Shown here piece after piece: positions 35,601 through 47,600 of a stretch of 64,000 bases of DNA (the first letter of the stretch is position 1; every line of letters begins with the position of its first letter). The position numbers and the translations under genes are program-made. This stretch comes from Rapana venosa (Eukaryota; Mollusca; Gastropoda; Neogastropoda; Muricidae). Where the stretch lies: assembly GCA_028751875.1 (NCBI GenBank), contig CM054157.1, positions 6,808,223-6,872,222 of the forward strand. Reading direction: 5' to 3'. The notes beneath the pieces are model-generated. The model was given only the letters and a program-made list of their open reading frames with translations, ran no database searches and was not told the origin of the DNA.

Positions 35601-38600
35601 GCCCCCCAATGCCACTGGCCCATTACCATATGCCCGACACTAACCCTTATCTCTCCCGCAATAAGGATCACCTAGCAAGAAGTCGACATCACACAAACAG
35701 CGTTCCTCCAACGAGAAGTGCTTTGCAACCCAGCGACCTACACTTACGGCCTCGCCTCTAACCTCTCCCTATCCACAACGCCCTAACCCGCGCTCTATCG
35801 GGCGCGCGCGCCGCGCTCGCTCGGCGTCGTCCGCTCTCGCCGCTCTCACCCTCGCCCGCCGCACCATCTCCATCCCGCACCACGCCCTCCCTCACCCTCG
35901 TCCCCGCCCTACCAGCGCCCGCCCCGCACCCGCATCCCCCGCCCGAACCCTCGCCCGGACGCACGCTCGAGAGGTGGTCGTGCGTCGCCCCTCCCTCCCA
36001 TCCCGCCCCTTCCGGCCAGATCAACCAACCTTCCACTCTCGCCCCCCTCTCTCTCCCTCTCCCTTCCGCGCCCCTCCCTCGCCCGTCACTGCCTCCCTGA
36101 CCGCCCAGCACTCCCTCGCCACTCGCTCTTCGTCAGGTGTGATGGCCACGGACATCTCTTGAGACACAATATAGGAGAGTTGTGTAGTGAGAGAGTGAGA
36201 GATGACACTCTCGTGCCCTGCTGCTCTAATGAGACATGAGAGGAGAGTAGAGAGATGAGCATTTGCCAGTGATTGTAGCGCTTTTGTGTGATAGTGAGTG
36301 ATGAGTGTGGATATGTGTGGTTCGCGTAGCGGCAAAGAGCGCGCAAGAGAGAGAAATGCTATTTGCGTGAGAGGTGTGAGAGCAGGTCGTCGCGCATGCG
36401 CATTTCAGACTGTATAAGAGTGTTTTGAGGTAAAGAGAAGCTGCGCTACAGCTAGCACCCGCGCTGTGCGCGCCCGGCGCGCTACACATACCTCGAGTAG
36501 AATACAATGTTTATCGTAGTTTATGAACGCGAACCCAAGCATTACAAGTCTAAGAACCACCCTGTAGACAATATTAATTTCCTTTAGAAACCCAAAGCAA
36601 GATATAGAGGATTCAACAACTCTGGCCATCCGCATCAGAGGAGAAAACAATCAAAGCTTCAACACCCAAAAAAACCCCCACGTCCATTATGTCCAGATAT
36701 CATGAGGAGTGATGGGATAGTCAAAAGTGTTTAGAAGCATATGCGCACGCAATCTGACGACCCGGGATCAGATCCCGTTCAAGGGGGAAAATTTTTTTAT
36801 TTCTGGAGTTAACATTCAGTTTTCCGAAACTGTCCACTCCTTCCCTTAAGTCCTTTCTTTTTGAAACCCCGATGTAGACTATAAACTCATAATAGGAGAG
36901 GTCCCGAGTGCTGTACGCACGCAGAACATCTATGCAAACGACACGTTAAAACCCGATCCCGCGCTTATTATTATATTTTAATTTTTTAATTGTTTTAAAC
37001 CTATTATAATCTAAGGAATAATGGCATAGGCACTTATGCGTCTTTTTTAATCCTAGTTCCCCGTGTGAATGCGGATTTGTGAATTCACTCATCTGTGGCC
37101 CCCGCCGTGCACACAATGGCCCTACTCTTACTAAAAGCGAAACAGGAATTAACCGTGGTGCGCCAAGATGTTTTCTGCGTGCCTCGCATCACACGGGACA
37201 CCGTCGGTTTAAAGTCACATCCGAAGGACTTATCGAAAAGAGTAGTGTGCGCAAGAGAGTTGCCGGTGGGAACCGGAAGACAAAATTGACACAACAGCCA
37301 ACACATGGGACTGGATGCGAAAAAAACACGCAAGTGCTTAATCCATTATCCATCGAATAAAAGAATAAATAAATAAAAGAAAGAAAGAAAAGAAAGAAAT
37401 AGTAACCCAAAGTACTGACTCTAAATGAACATTGGACAAAGGGAACCCATCAAAGAAGAAAGCATCGAGATATCCCGCGCAAAATGATGTCAGTTCTTGA
37501 TGTTGTTGTTATGTTGTTTGATGGTTGTCTGTTGATGGTTGTTGTTTATAGTTGTTGTTGATTGTTTTTTAAAGGAGTGTCTGAATGCGCCATAATACAA
37601 ACAAGATTTTGGCGCGCAAATACAAAATAATTTTGGGTCTTTTCAAAACTGTTTTGCTAGGTTTCCCATGAAAAGAAAAAAATTCCACCCATCCATCCCT
37701 GCCCTTGTCTTGGCATGTCTCTCCTCTGTCTTTATCAGTTTGGTTTATGTATATATTGTGTGGCAAATATGCCCTTTTCCCCTACGCCCCTAAATACACA
37801 CAACAACACAGAACACACGTGGCACAACGAACACACACAGGCGTGTACACACATAGGGATAATCATACATACACAAAAACAGCATTCGACAATACACACA
37901 CACAAACCATAGGAAGCTAAATCCACTTGAGGCTCCATTTCGAACAGAGGTTATATTTCCTAATATAGAGGTCATGTGATTAGAAGGGCCCGGAAAGCAA
38001 GACGCATCCGTAAACACAAAGTAAACGACATTCCAATAATGTCCGTAAAGGACACTGACTTGGCAAGAGGCCAGTCACTAGAATAAGAGTCAGACGACAG
38101 CTCCAGTCCGTTGAGTCAGGCTGCATTTGGGTGTCTGCTTGTGGTCTTGTTGGTGTGATACAAGAGTGGCATGAAGAGCATAGAGAGAGACTGAAAGAAG
38201 GAAGAAGAGAGAAAACACTGAGGGAAATGAAATAGGAGAGAGAAGACAGACAGACAGACCAGACAGCGAGAACAGCACAGGAAACACCCGAGAGATTGTT
38301 TAAATATGGTTTTTAATGCCATGTGTCTTAACTTTCTCAGTTATGTGTATGCAAAACCTGTACCACCTGCGTTAGGGCCTGTACGATCAATGATGTAGGA
38401 GTAGATCAGGGACGATCAATTTTGTTTCTAGCGGAGTTGGGGTTTTTATTTAAGCCCAACTGTGTGTTTTTTATTATAGTTATGGCAAACACAAACGCCA
38501 TCATTCTGTACTGTAATCAATATAGTGCTTTGGGCATTGAGTATTAGTATCTATGTATAGCGTATGCGAGTTGTAGGAGCGAACACTGTGCCAGCCATCA

Positions 38601-38808
38601 AGAGAATATTGCGAAAAAAAGAAACCTTTAAAAATGGTGAAGCATGGTATGACAAGATTAACTGGAGACGTTGTATGGGATCTCTGCGATTGACAAGTTA
38701 TGAGATGAAAAAAATGTCCACATAATCCTTCATCTTCTTCCCCTCCCCTCCCCTACCCTAACTCAAAACCCTTTTGCGGTATGCTCACTCTGCCCTACTT
38801 ATCTCTCT
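32639..38808 (+). repeat. Exact 6,170-base duplicated block, copy B
   Basis: Second copy of 16,255-22,424 at an offset of exactly 16,384. Its left side continues smoothly from a TTAC array, and its right side continues smoothly into a long clean CT array, so this copy looks like the original context. Copy A begins abruptly at 16,255. Confidence 0.95.
36706..37382 (+). mobile_element. Nested SINE pair, copy B
   Basis: Identical to 20,322-20,998; part of the duplicated block. Confidence 0.75.
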
Positions 38809-38854
38809 TTCTCGCTTGCTCTCTCTCTCTCTCTGACTATCCTTTCTATCTGTG

Positions 38855-38893
<39 letters not shown>

Positions 38894-38894
38894 T

Positions 38895-38934
<40 letters not shown>

Positions 38935-39152
38935 TCTTTCTCTCCTCCCTCTTTATGAACTATCTTCTCCTGTCTGTCTTCTGTCTGTCTGGTTGTCTCT
39001 TGTTTATCTCTCCTCTTTGAACTACCTTCTCTGGTCTGTCTCTCTCTCCTTCTCTCTCTCTCTCTCTGTATCTCTCTCTCTCTCTTTCTCTCCGCTCTCT
39101 CTTTCTCTCTCACTCTCTCTCTCTCTCTTCTTTCTCTCTCGGATTCACCCTT

Positions 39153-39184
<32 letters not shown>

Positions 39185-39190
39185 TCTCTC

Positions 39191-39231
<41 letters not shown>

Positions 39232-39403
39232 CCTCTATCTCTGAACTACTTTCTCTGTTGTCGGACTATATTATATATATATATTCTCTCTCCTTCTCTC
39301 CCTCTTGACTTCTCTCTCTCTCTCTTCCCTTCTCTCTCCTCTCTCTCAACACCCTTCTCTATCTGTCTGTCTATCTATCTCTTTCTCTCCTTTCTTCTCT
39401 TCA

Positions 39404-39470
<67 letters not shown>

Positions 39471-39644
39471 CCTTCTTTGTATGTTCTCTCTCTCTCTCCT
39501 CTCTCTTCTCTTCTCTCTCCCTCCCTCTCTCTCTTTCTCTCTCTCAACCACCCTTTCTTCTATCTGTCTGTTCTGTCTCTCTGTCTATCTCTCTCTTTCT
39601 CTCCCTTTCTCTCTCTCTCTCTCACTCTCTCTAAGCCACCCTTT

Positions 39645-39678
<34 letters not shown>

Positions 39679-39702
39679 GCTCTCTCTCTCTCTTCTCTCT
39701 CT

Positions 39703-39733
<31 letters not shown>

Positions 39734-39770
39734 CTCTATCTATCTATCTCTCTCGTATATCTCTTTTTCC
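38809..39770. repeat. Long CT array with CTGT runs
   Basis: (CT)n with (CTGT)n blocks at about 38,856-38,893 and 39,646-39,676, and recurring spacers of the form GAACTA..TTCTCT or CACCCTT. A short TATATA run lies near 39,272. Confidence 0.97.
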
Positions 39771-39985
39771 CCCCCAAAAAAAATAATCTATGTATCTCTC
39801 GAATTAATGCTCAAGGTCGTTAGGGATTATGTATTGTTATTTATATAATTTTTTTATCATGTCATGATGTTGTAGTAAGATTTTTAGCCTTTGTTTTGTT
39901 GATAGTCCCTAATCGGGCAAGGGGCCCGATATAAAAATAAAGTATCACATGTTTATTCTGTTCCCTTGGAAAATAAAGATTCATT
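39771..39985 (+). other. Insert between CT arrays with poly(A) signals
   Basis: Unique sequence flanked by CT repeats on both sides. It contains ATCGGGC at 39,912 and GCCCGAT at 39,924 (a 7-bp stem with a 5-base loop), and two AATAAA motifs near 39,936 and 39,972. This could be the 3' end of a retroposed transcript or of an unknown element; no coding part is seen. Confidence 0.4.
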
Positions 39986-39988
39986 AAT

Positions 39989-39989
<1 letters not shown>

Positions 39990-40044
<55 letters not shown>

Positions 40045-40110
40045 CCTCTCTCTCTCTCTGAACTACCCTTCTCTGGTCTGTTCTGTCTGTCTCTCTCTCT
40101 CTCTCCAATC
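39990..40110. repeat. CT array
   Basis: Long (CT)n at 39,992-40,058 with a weaker block to 40,108, resembling the blocks before 39,770. Confidence 0.95.
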
Positions 40111-40643
40111 ATCTCTTCGCTTCACTGATCCCATTCACATCTGTAAACTACCTCTGTCTGAGCAGACTGAAGGTCCGGTCCTCCCTTGAGGGGCAGTGGT
40201 GAGCTGATGAGTGAAAGAAGTCAAAGGGACCCAAGACTCCCACACACGCCCCTAACCCACCCCCCCCCCCCATTCCCCCACCCCCTCCTCTGCCCTGTCT
40301 TCCTGGACGCTTATGAATAATTAGAGTTTTAAAAAAAGTCAATACCAGCTCAGTCATACATCCCTCGAATACGGTAAACAAAAAGAATAACCAGCCAAGG
40401 GCTCCATATGGTGATTACAGTATGTTTGTCTGTCGTGTTCGACGATGGGGACTCAAGACAGAGAGAGGCAGCTGCTTTTCGGAAATTGGGCAGACATTGG
40501 ATTTACTAAGATGCCTTGCCCTCAGTACATCCCCACTCTCTAGGCCAAGTGTGCATAAGGGACAGTCCGCGTTGGAGTGTTTCTCCAAAGGGGCCAACAA
40601 GCCCCCATGGGCTGCGCACATAAAGACTGTGGGAGTCAAGCCT
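40111..40643. other. Unrecognised unique DNA
   Basis: Contains a C-rich run near 40,260. The segment 40,420-40,640 looks gene-like in base composition, but neither strand has a recognisable domain. It ends at the (TAA)n tail of the LINE. Confidence 0.35.
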
Positions 40644-43640
40644 CTAATAATAATAATAAATATGGAATTTATATAGGCGCGGAAATATTGTAAAAACCAA
40701 CAAATCGAAGCGCTTGCCACTCAATCATGTACAGGCATGCAACTCTCCTTAAATAAAGAGCAACAAGATTCATATCCATGCGCGCGCTCTACGCACGCAC
40801 ACGCACACACACACACACACACACACAACACACACACATACACACGGAACCAAACACTTAGAAGGTGAAAGATGCTGTGAAAATTAGGGATGTGGGGGAA
40901 AGTCTCAGGTAGGAAATAAGTGTGTTTTGGAGACTGGATTTGAAGGAATCAAGTGAAGGCTATTGACGAAGTGAAAGTGGGAGGTCATTCCAGGTGGTGG
41001 ACCAGAAACAGAGAAAGGAGCGAACGGCCAACAGTGGTTTGTTTGAATCTGGGTGTTCAAAAGCAACAAATGTATCTGCGGCTGAACGAAGGGAATGAGG
41101 ATGGACGTGTACAGGTGAAGACAGTTACAGAGATAAGAGGGTGCAGATTTGTGGAGACATTTGAATACAGAGGGATTGATTGTTATTACTCCAGTCTTTG
41201 TGAGACAGGGCAAACCAGTGAAGAGATCGCTGAAGAGGAGTGATGTGTTCAGATTTTTTCTTTATTAGGACCAGTCGAGCTGCAGTTTTTGTATGCGTTG
41301 AAGAGAGAGGATAGATGATGCTGGTAGGCCAGGCCAAAAGAGAAGTACAGTAGTCTAACGTGAAAGAAATGAGAAATGTGACAAGCTTGGAAGTTTGCAT
41401 CAGTGGACAGATACTTGCGAATCGCGCTTATGCCGGCCGTAATTGATAGTAGCAAGGACTGGCAGTGTCTGGGTGATGAATTTTTTTCATAGAGAGGGTG
41501 TTGTAAGATACTACTTCCTATATATTCACAGGAGATGGACAAAGGAACTGACGTATTGCCGAATTTGTTGAAGTTTTTGTGATAGAGGAAAGTTTATGTT
41601 GGGTCCCTATGAGCTGGCTTCGGTTTTATCGGCATTAAGTTGTAACTGGTTCTGAGTCATCAGTTTTGAATTGTCTTGAGGCTGGTAGGACATATTTGTC
41701 AGGATGGGAAGGCAGTTTTCAACAGTTATCGCTGACTGAAGTTGAGTTCATCGGCTAGAATGATGATCAATAGGGTGGTTGTTTATTATTTGTGAGAGTG
41801 GAAGCAGTGTAGAGAGTATGAGAACAGGGGCCCAGGACTGATCCCTGCGGGACCACCATTCCCAATTTTGACAGGTTTTGATTGAATTTTGTTTACAATA
41901 ACTTCTGGAACCGGTCTGTGAGGTATGAAGTAAACCAGGTGAGGGCTGTGCTTAATACCAAACGTAATTTGGAGGCGAGAAGAGAATTGAGTGATCTCTG
42001 TATTCAAAGGCTGCAGAAAGTCAAGAAGAGTGAGGAGGGGAGATTTTTCCTGCATCAGAAGCAAGTAGAAGTGTTCTAAAGTTTGGACTAGGGTGGGTTC
42101 GGTGCTGTGGGTTGGGGCGATAGGCAGGGACAGAAAAGTGGAAGATGTTATTGGAATGAAGGTGACGTTGAGCTGTTTGAGAAGCAACTTTTTCTAGTAC
42201 TTTAGAGGACAATGGGTAAGTTGAGACAGGCCTATAATTCTTCAGAATGTTGGAGATCGAGGTCGTGCTTTTTTAGTAGAGGTGTGACTATTGCTGTTTT
42301 AAGAGTGTGGAAAATTTCCTGAACAAGAGATGAGTTTACTAGTTTTAGGGTATTAGGCACAAGTTGTGGAAGGCATTGTGAGAAAAAGGTAGGAGGTATG
42401 GGATCACGGTCGAATGATTTTATAGTCATTTCCTCGAATTGTCATGATTTCTTATCCACTTTGGGATGGAAGGAAAAGAGAGGAGTGCCAGTGAACTGGG
42501 GGTCGGGGGCAGGCTGGATTGAAGTTTGATCAAGTCTGGATCGTATGTTCGAACTTTGTCTGAAAAGAAGGCAGAAAATATGGATGGATGTTCTGACAGG
42601 CTGTGGGTTTAGGCGAGGAGGTTGTATTTTGAGATCCAGGAGAATTTGAGGTGAGGGGAAAAAGAGATTTTATGGATGTAGACAGAGAATTTGGGACGAG
42701 TGTACGATAGCATGTTTCGTCCATGTGTACGCTCGCTCCCAAGGCAACAGAGATATGAGTAGAATACTTCGACTCACGTCGGAGAGATGTTGTGTGATAG
42801 TCCGCGCTACTAAGCACTCCGTGCTTGTGATTTCGGTTCTTTCCGTCCGTACTTCCCGCCACTGCCCCGTTCTTGTTGCGGCCCGTTTGCAGCCTTCGCT
42901 AACAAGATGTCTTGGGTATACCATGGCGCACAGGGTCTGTCAGGGGAGGAGATGATCAGTGGAGGTGCTATGTCATCAAGCAAGTGGCGGAGAATAGTGT
43001 TATAGTGATCAGAGAGGTCAGTGTGGTCAGGGTTTGTGAAAAAAGTTCGGGAAGCTAGTGAAGAGAAGGTATGAATGTCTAAGCCTTAAGATTGCGACGA
43101 GTCAACATATTTCTTCTTTCTGACAGGTTTTGTGATGTTGAGATGGAAAAGAATGGCGAATGATCAGAATGCAGTTCGTCGGTTGACAGAAACAGTTGTG
43201 ACAAGATTGAATGAAGCTAAATTTAGTAATCAGCCAGTCTTAAAATTTGACCAGATTCTGTGCGTTGCTTCGTTTACCAGTTGAGAGAGAGAATGGTTTG
43301 GACAGAGAAAGAGAAAGACGTGTGACATTGGAGAAGATGGTTGTGAAATGGAAGTTTGAAAGTCACCAAGAATTATATGTCTGAGAGTCATACGTCGATC
43401 ACTAAAGACTAAGCTGTTAAAGTGGAAATTCCATATGAGTGGGAAAGCCACTGGTGTACAGTCTCTCACTTTGCTGTTGCCCCCAGCGTCAATGGTTTAA
43501 TCAAGAACTGTGATAAACCTTTTCAGTATCATGGGAGACAACCTCGGTTACACCAACTGTTCTTTAGTAGGAAGCAATTCCTTTAAGCCAAGTTTAGAAA
43601 GTGTGTGTGTTCTTCTTCCATACCCATCCATATATTATTT
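40644..43640 (-). pseudogene. LINE (CR1/L2-like non-LTR retrotransposon), broken
   Basis: Best LINE copy here. On the minus strand, an endonuclease remnant has I-I-L-G-D-F at 43,359-43,379 and S-L-S-Q-L-V-N-E at about 43,272-43,295. The RT follows: D-P-I-P-P at 42,391-42,405, V-T-P-L-L-K-K at 42,268-42,288, S-K-V-L-E-K-V near 42,200, the first catalytic Asp in L-L-T-L-L-D at 42,020-42,037, G-x-P-x-G near 41,850, then L-D-Y-C-x-S-L-L-A at 41,332-41,358, S-L-H-W at about 41,215-41,226 and A-P-S-Y-L at 41,130-41,144. Pieces lie in different frames. The Y-A-D-D box is lost: 41,744-41,762 reads L-A-D-E. The 3' UTR has a CA tract at about 40,798-40,845, then the tail and (ATT)n at 40,645-40,660. 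Clade assignment is from motif style only. The true 5' limit is unclear. Confidence 0.88.
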
Positions 43641-43677
43641 GTATTGTTGCTGTTAGAAAATAAGGGCACAATAGTAC

Positions 43678-43720
43678 ACCACCACCACCACCTCCTCCTC
43701 CCCCCCCCCCCCTTCGCTTG
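43678..43720. repeat. CAC triplets and C-run
   Basis: (CAC)n then CTC triplets and a C-run of about 13. A degraded counterpart lies at 24,300-24,380. Confidence 0.9.
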
Positions 43721-43849
43721 AGTTTCAGATTTTCTTTCTGAAAAGGGGCAAAGGTTCCAACCCCATTTCAGTGTTGCTATCCATGTTTGCCTTTCGTCTT
43801 TCTTTTTTTTAATGGATTTTTCTTTTAAAATTTCAATGATACTAATATC

Positions 43850-43858
43850 AATGATGAA

Positions 43859-43890
<32 letters not shown>

Positions 43891-44136
43891 CGACGACGAC
43901 GACGGACGACGCGACGGCGACCGACCGAATAATGTGACGACGACGACGACGCGCGACGTGATGATGATGATGATGGTGGTGGTGGTGTGTGGTGGTGGTG
44001 GTGGTGGTGGTGGTGAGTGGTGGTGGTGGTTGGGGGTTGAATGTGGATGATGATGATGATGAATGTGATGATTGATGATGATGGATGGATAATGATGATG
44101 CTGATGGATGATGATGGATGATGATGATGATGATGA

Positions 44137-44204
<68 letters not shown>

Positions 44205-44304
44205 TGTGATGATGATGATGATGACGACGACGACGACGACGACGATGACGACGATGATGATGATGATGATGACGACGACGACGACGACGACGATGACGAC
44301 GAAA
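43850..44304. repeat. GAT/GAC/GGT triplet array
   Basis: Mainly (GAT)n with (GAC)n, (GGT)n and (GGAT)n blocks; the longest (GAT)n is about 44,128-44,202. It gives overlapping poly-Asp, poly-Met and poly-His frames, which are repeat artefacts. Confidence 0.97.
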
Positions 44305-44644
44305 ATGATGATGGCTTTTAATCATTTTTGTGTGGACTGGCTTTTACAAAAACTAAAATCAGTTCTCGATGAGAAGTGGTATAACATAACAGCAGCAGCA
44401 TCACATAACATGATTGTAGTTGTAACCCAGCCCCCAAAATAAACCAGTTAAGACACTCAACCATCTAGACAATTCAGGCACCGGACCAAGCTGCCAACCA
44501 GACAATTTATCAACTAAGCTAGCAATTCTCGAGCAGACCAAACATCAGTTTGTTCCAAAACCGCAAAGACAGAAAAATCCTGTCAGCTTATCCACCCCCT
44601 CCCCGTCTCTGTCTCTTTCACTGTCCTGTCCACGTTCACCACCG
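44305..44644. other. Unique spacer
   Basis: No gene recognised. Contains CCAGTTAAGACACTCAACCA and a run of ACC-rich sequence. A degraded copy lies at 25,086-25,446. Confidence 0.6.
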
Positions 44645-47600
44645 GTAGTAGGTAGGTAGGTAGGTAGGCAGGTAGGTAGGTAGGTAGGTAGGCAGGTAGG
44701 TAGGTAGGTAGGTAGGTAGGCAGGTAGGTAGGTAGGTGGGTAGGTAGACAGGTAGGTAGGTAGGTAGGTAGGTAGGGAGGGAGGGAGGGAGGTAGGTAGG
44801 CAGGTAGGTAGGTAGGTAGGTAGGTGGGTAAGGAGGGAGGTAGGGAGGGAGGTAGGTAGGTAGGTAGGCAGGTAGGTTTGTGGGTAGGAAAGGAGGTAGG
44901 GTAGGTGGGAGGGTAGGAGGTAGGTAGGTGGGTAGGTAGGGAGGAGTAGGTAGGTAAGGAGAGAGGAGGGGAGGTAGGTAGGTAGGAAAGGTAGGTAGTA
45001 GGTAGGAGTAGGTAAGGAGGAGGTAGGGAGGGGGGTTTTAGGTAGGTAGGAAGGAGGGGGGTAGGAGGTATGGTAGGAGGGAGTTAGGAGGAGGGAGGTA
45101 GGGAGGTAGGTAGGTAGGGCGGGAGGTGGTAGGAAAGGGAGGGGGTAGGGGGGAGGTAGGTAGGTAGTAGTAGGTGGGTTGGAGGTAGGGGGAGGAGGTG
45201 GGTAGGGATGTAGGTAGGGTAGTAGGTAGGTAGGAGGTAGGTAATTATAAGGAAGGGAGGTAGGGAGGAGGTGAGGTAGGTAGGGTAGGTAGGTAGGGGG
45301 GGAGGGAGGTAGGGAGGGGGTAGGTAGGTAGGCAGGAGGAAAGGAGGTAAGGAGGGAGGGGGAGGTAGGTAGGTGGGATAGGTGAAGGAGTTAGGTAGGA
45401 AAGGAGGGAGGAGTAGGTAGGGAGGTAGGAGGTAGGTAGGAGGAGGTAGGTAGGAGGATAGGAGGGAGGTAGGTAGGTAGGGGGGGAGGTAGGTAGGGGG
45501 GGAGGTAGGTAAGGAGTGGGTAGTAGGAAAGGAGGTAAAGGGAGGTAGGAGGTAGGTAGTAGGTAGAGGAGTGGTAGGTAGGAAGGGAGGTTGGTGGTAG
45601 CGTAGGGGGAGAGGGAGGATTAGGAGGAGGTAGGTGGGTAGGTAAGGAGAGGTCGGGAGGTAAGGTAGGTAGGTAAGGCAGGTAGGTGGGTAGGAAAGGA
45701 GGGAGGTAGGGAGGGGGGGAGGTAGGAGGGTGGAGGTTTAGGAGGGAGGTAGTGGGGAAGGAGGAGTAGGGAGGTAGTAGGAGGTAGGTAGGCAGGTATG
45801 TAGGTAGGTAGGAAGGGTAGGGAGGGGAGGAAGGGTTGTAGGTGGGAAGGTGGGGAGGTGGGAGGAGGAGGGGGGGTAGGTTAAGGTAGGTAGGGAGGTA
45901 GGAGAGGTGAGGAGGTAGGTGGGTATAGGTAGGTTGGTAGGCAGGTAGGTATGGGGGGGAGGGGAGGGAGGGTAGGTAGTAGGAGGTGGGTAGGTAGGAG
46001 GGGAGGTAGGTAGGTAGGCGGGGAGTAGGAGGTAGAGGTAGGTGGGAGGAAGGGGGGGAATGGTAGTAGGTAGGAGGTAAAGGAGGGGGTAAGGGGAAGG
46101 AGGTAGTAGAGAGGGAAGGTAAAGAAGGAAGGGAGGTAGGGTAGGGGGAGGGTGGAGGTAGGTAAGGTAGGTAGGTAGGAATGTAGGTGTAGGTGAGGAG
46201 GGAGGAGGAGGTAGGTAAGGGGTAGGAAAAGGTAGAGGAAGGGAGGGAGGGTAGGTAGTAGAGGTAGGGAGGTAAGGGTAGGTAAGGGAGGGAAGGAGGG
46301 TAGTAGTAGGTAGCGAGGTGGGTAGGTAGGTAGGGGTAGGAGAGAGGGGGAAAGGGTAGGTAGTAGTGGGAAGGTAGGTAGGTAGGTAAGGGGGGAGGTA
46401 GGGTAGGGTAGGTAGGTAGTAGGTAGGAGAGTGGGGAGGGGGTAGGTTGTAGGAGGAAGAGGGTAGAAGAAGGAGGGAGGGAGGTAGGTAGTTGGTAGGT
46501 AGGCAGCGGCAGGTAGGAAAGTAAGAGAGAGGAGTAGGTAGGAGGTAGTGGGTTAGGTAGGTAGGGAGGGAGTGGGGAAAGGTAGGTAGGTAGGGGAGGT
46601 TAGGTAGGAGGGAGGTGGGGAAAGGGTAGGAGTAGGTAGTTAGTAGCATAGGTAGGTTAAGGAGGAGTAGTGGAGGGAGTGTATAGGGTAGGCAGGTAGG
46701 GGAGGTAGGGAGGTAGGTGGGGTAGGTAGGAGTAGGAAAGGAGGGGGGGGAAGGTTAGGTGGCAGTAGGAGGTAGGTAGGATGGGGGTAGGGGGGGAGGA
46801 TAGGTAGGTGGAGGTAGGTAGGTAGTGTAGGAAGGAAGGGGGTGGGTGGTAGGGGAGGTGGTAGGTGGAGGTAGGGAGGTGGGGAAAAGGGGTTTGGAAA
46901 GGTAGGGGGGAGGAGAAGGGTAGGAGGTGGAGGAAAGGGGGGGAGAGGAGGTAAGAGGTAGGTAGGCAGGTAGGTGGGTAGGAAGAGGGGGTGGAGGGAG
47001 GGGGGTGGGAGGTAGGAGGCGGGTAGGTAGTAAGGGTAGGTAGGTAGGTAGGCAGTGGGTAGTTACGTAGGTAGGAGGATGGGGAAAGGGTTGGAGGTAG
47101 GGAGGGAGGGAGGTAGGTAGGGGGTGAGAGTAGGAGGGGGAAAGGGGAGGTGGGGAGGTAGATAGTAGGTAGGTAGGCAGGGGTTTGGGGAGGAGGAGGT
47201 AGAGGGTAGTAGAGGTAGGTGGGTAGGTAGGTAGGTAAGGAGGGAGGTAGGGAGGGGGGGTAGGTAGGTAGGTAGGAAAGGAGAGAGGTAGGAGGGCAGG
47301 AGGTAGTAGGGGTAGGAGGAAAGGAAGGGGGGTAGGGGGGAGGAGGTAGGTAGGTGGGTTTGAAAAGGAGTAGGGGGGAAGGAGGTAGGTAGGTAGGTAG
47401 GCAGGTAGTAGCGAGGTAGGGGGGAGGTAGGAAGGAGGGAGGAAAGGGGAAAGGGAGGTAGGTAGGTAGAGGTGGGGAGGAGGAGGTAGGTAGAGGTAGG
47501 TAGTAGGCAGGTAGGTAGGTTAGGTAGGGGGGAGGGGGGGAGGGCGGTGTAGGTAGGAAGGTAGGGAGGAATGAGTTGGGTTAGGAGGAGGTAGGTGGTA

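Noticed and set aside
43825..44325. Long poly-His, poly-Asp and poly-Met frames
   Set aside because: They are translations of GAT/GAC/GGT triplet repeats in several frames and both strands, without unique flanking domains.
45738..46649. 303-codon minus-strand frame rich in Tyr, Leu, Pro and Ser
   Set aside because: It is the complement of the GGTA/GGGA array; any long frame in such DNA reads this way.
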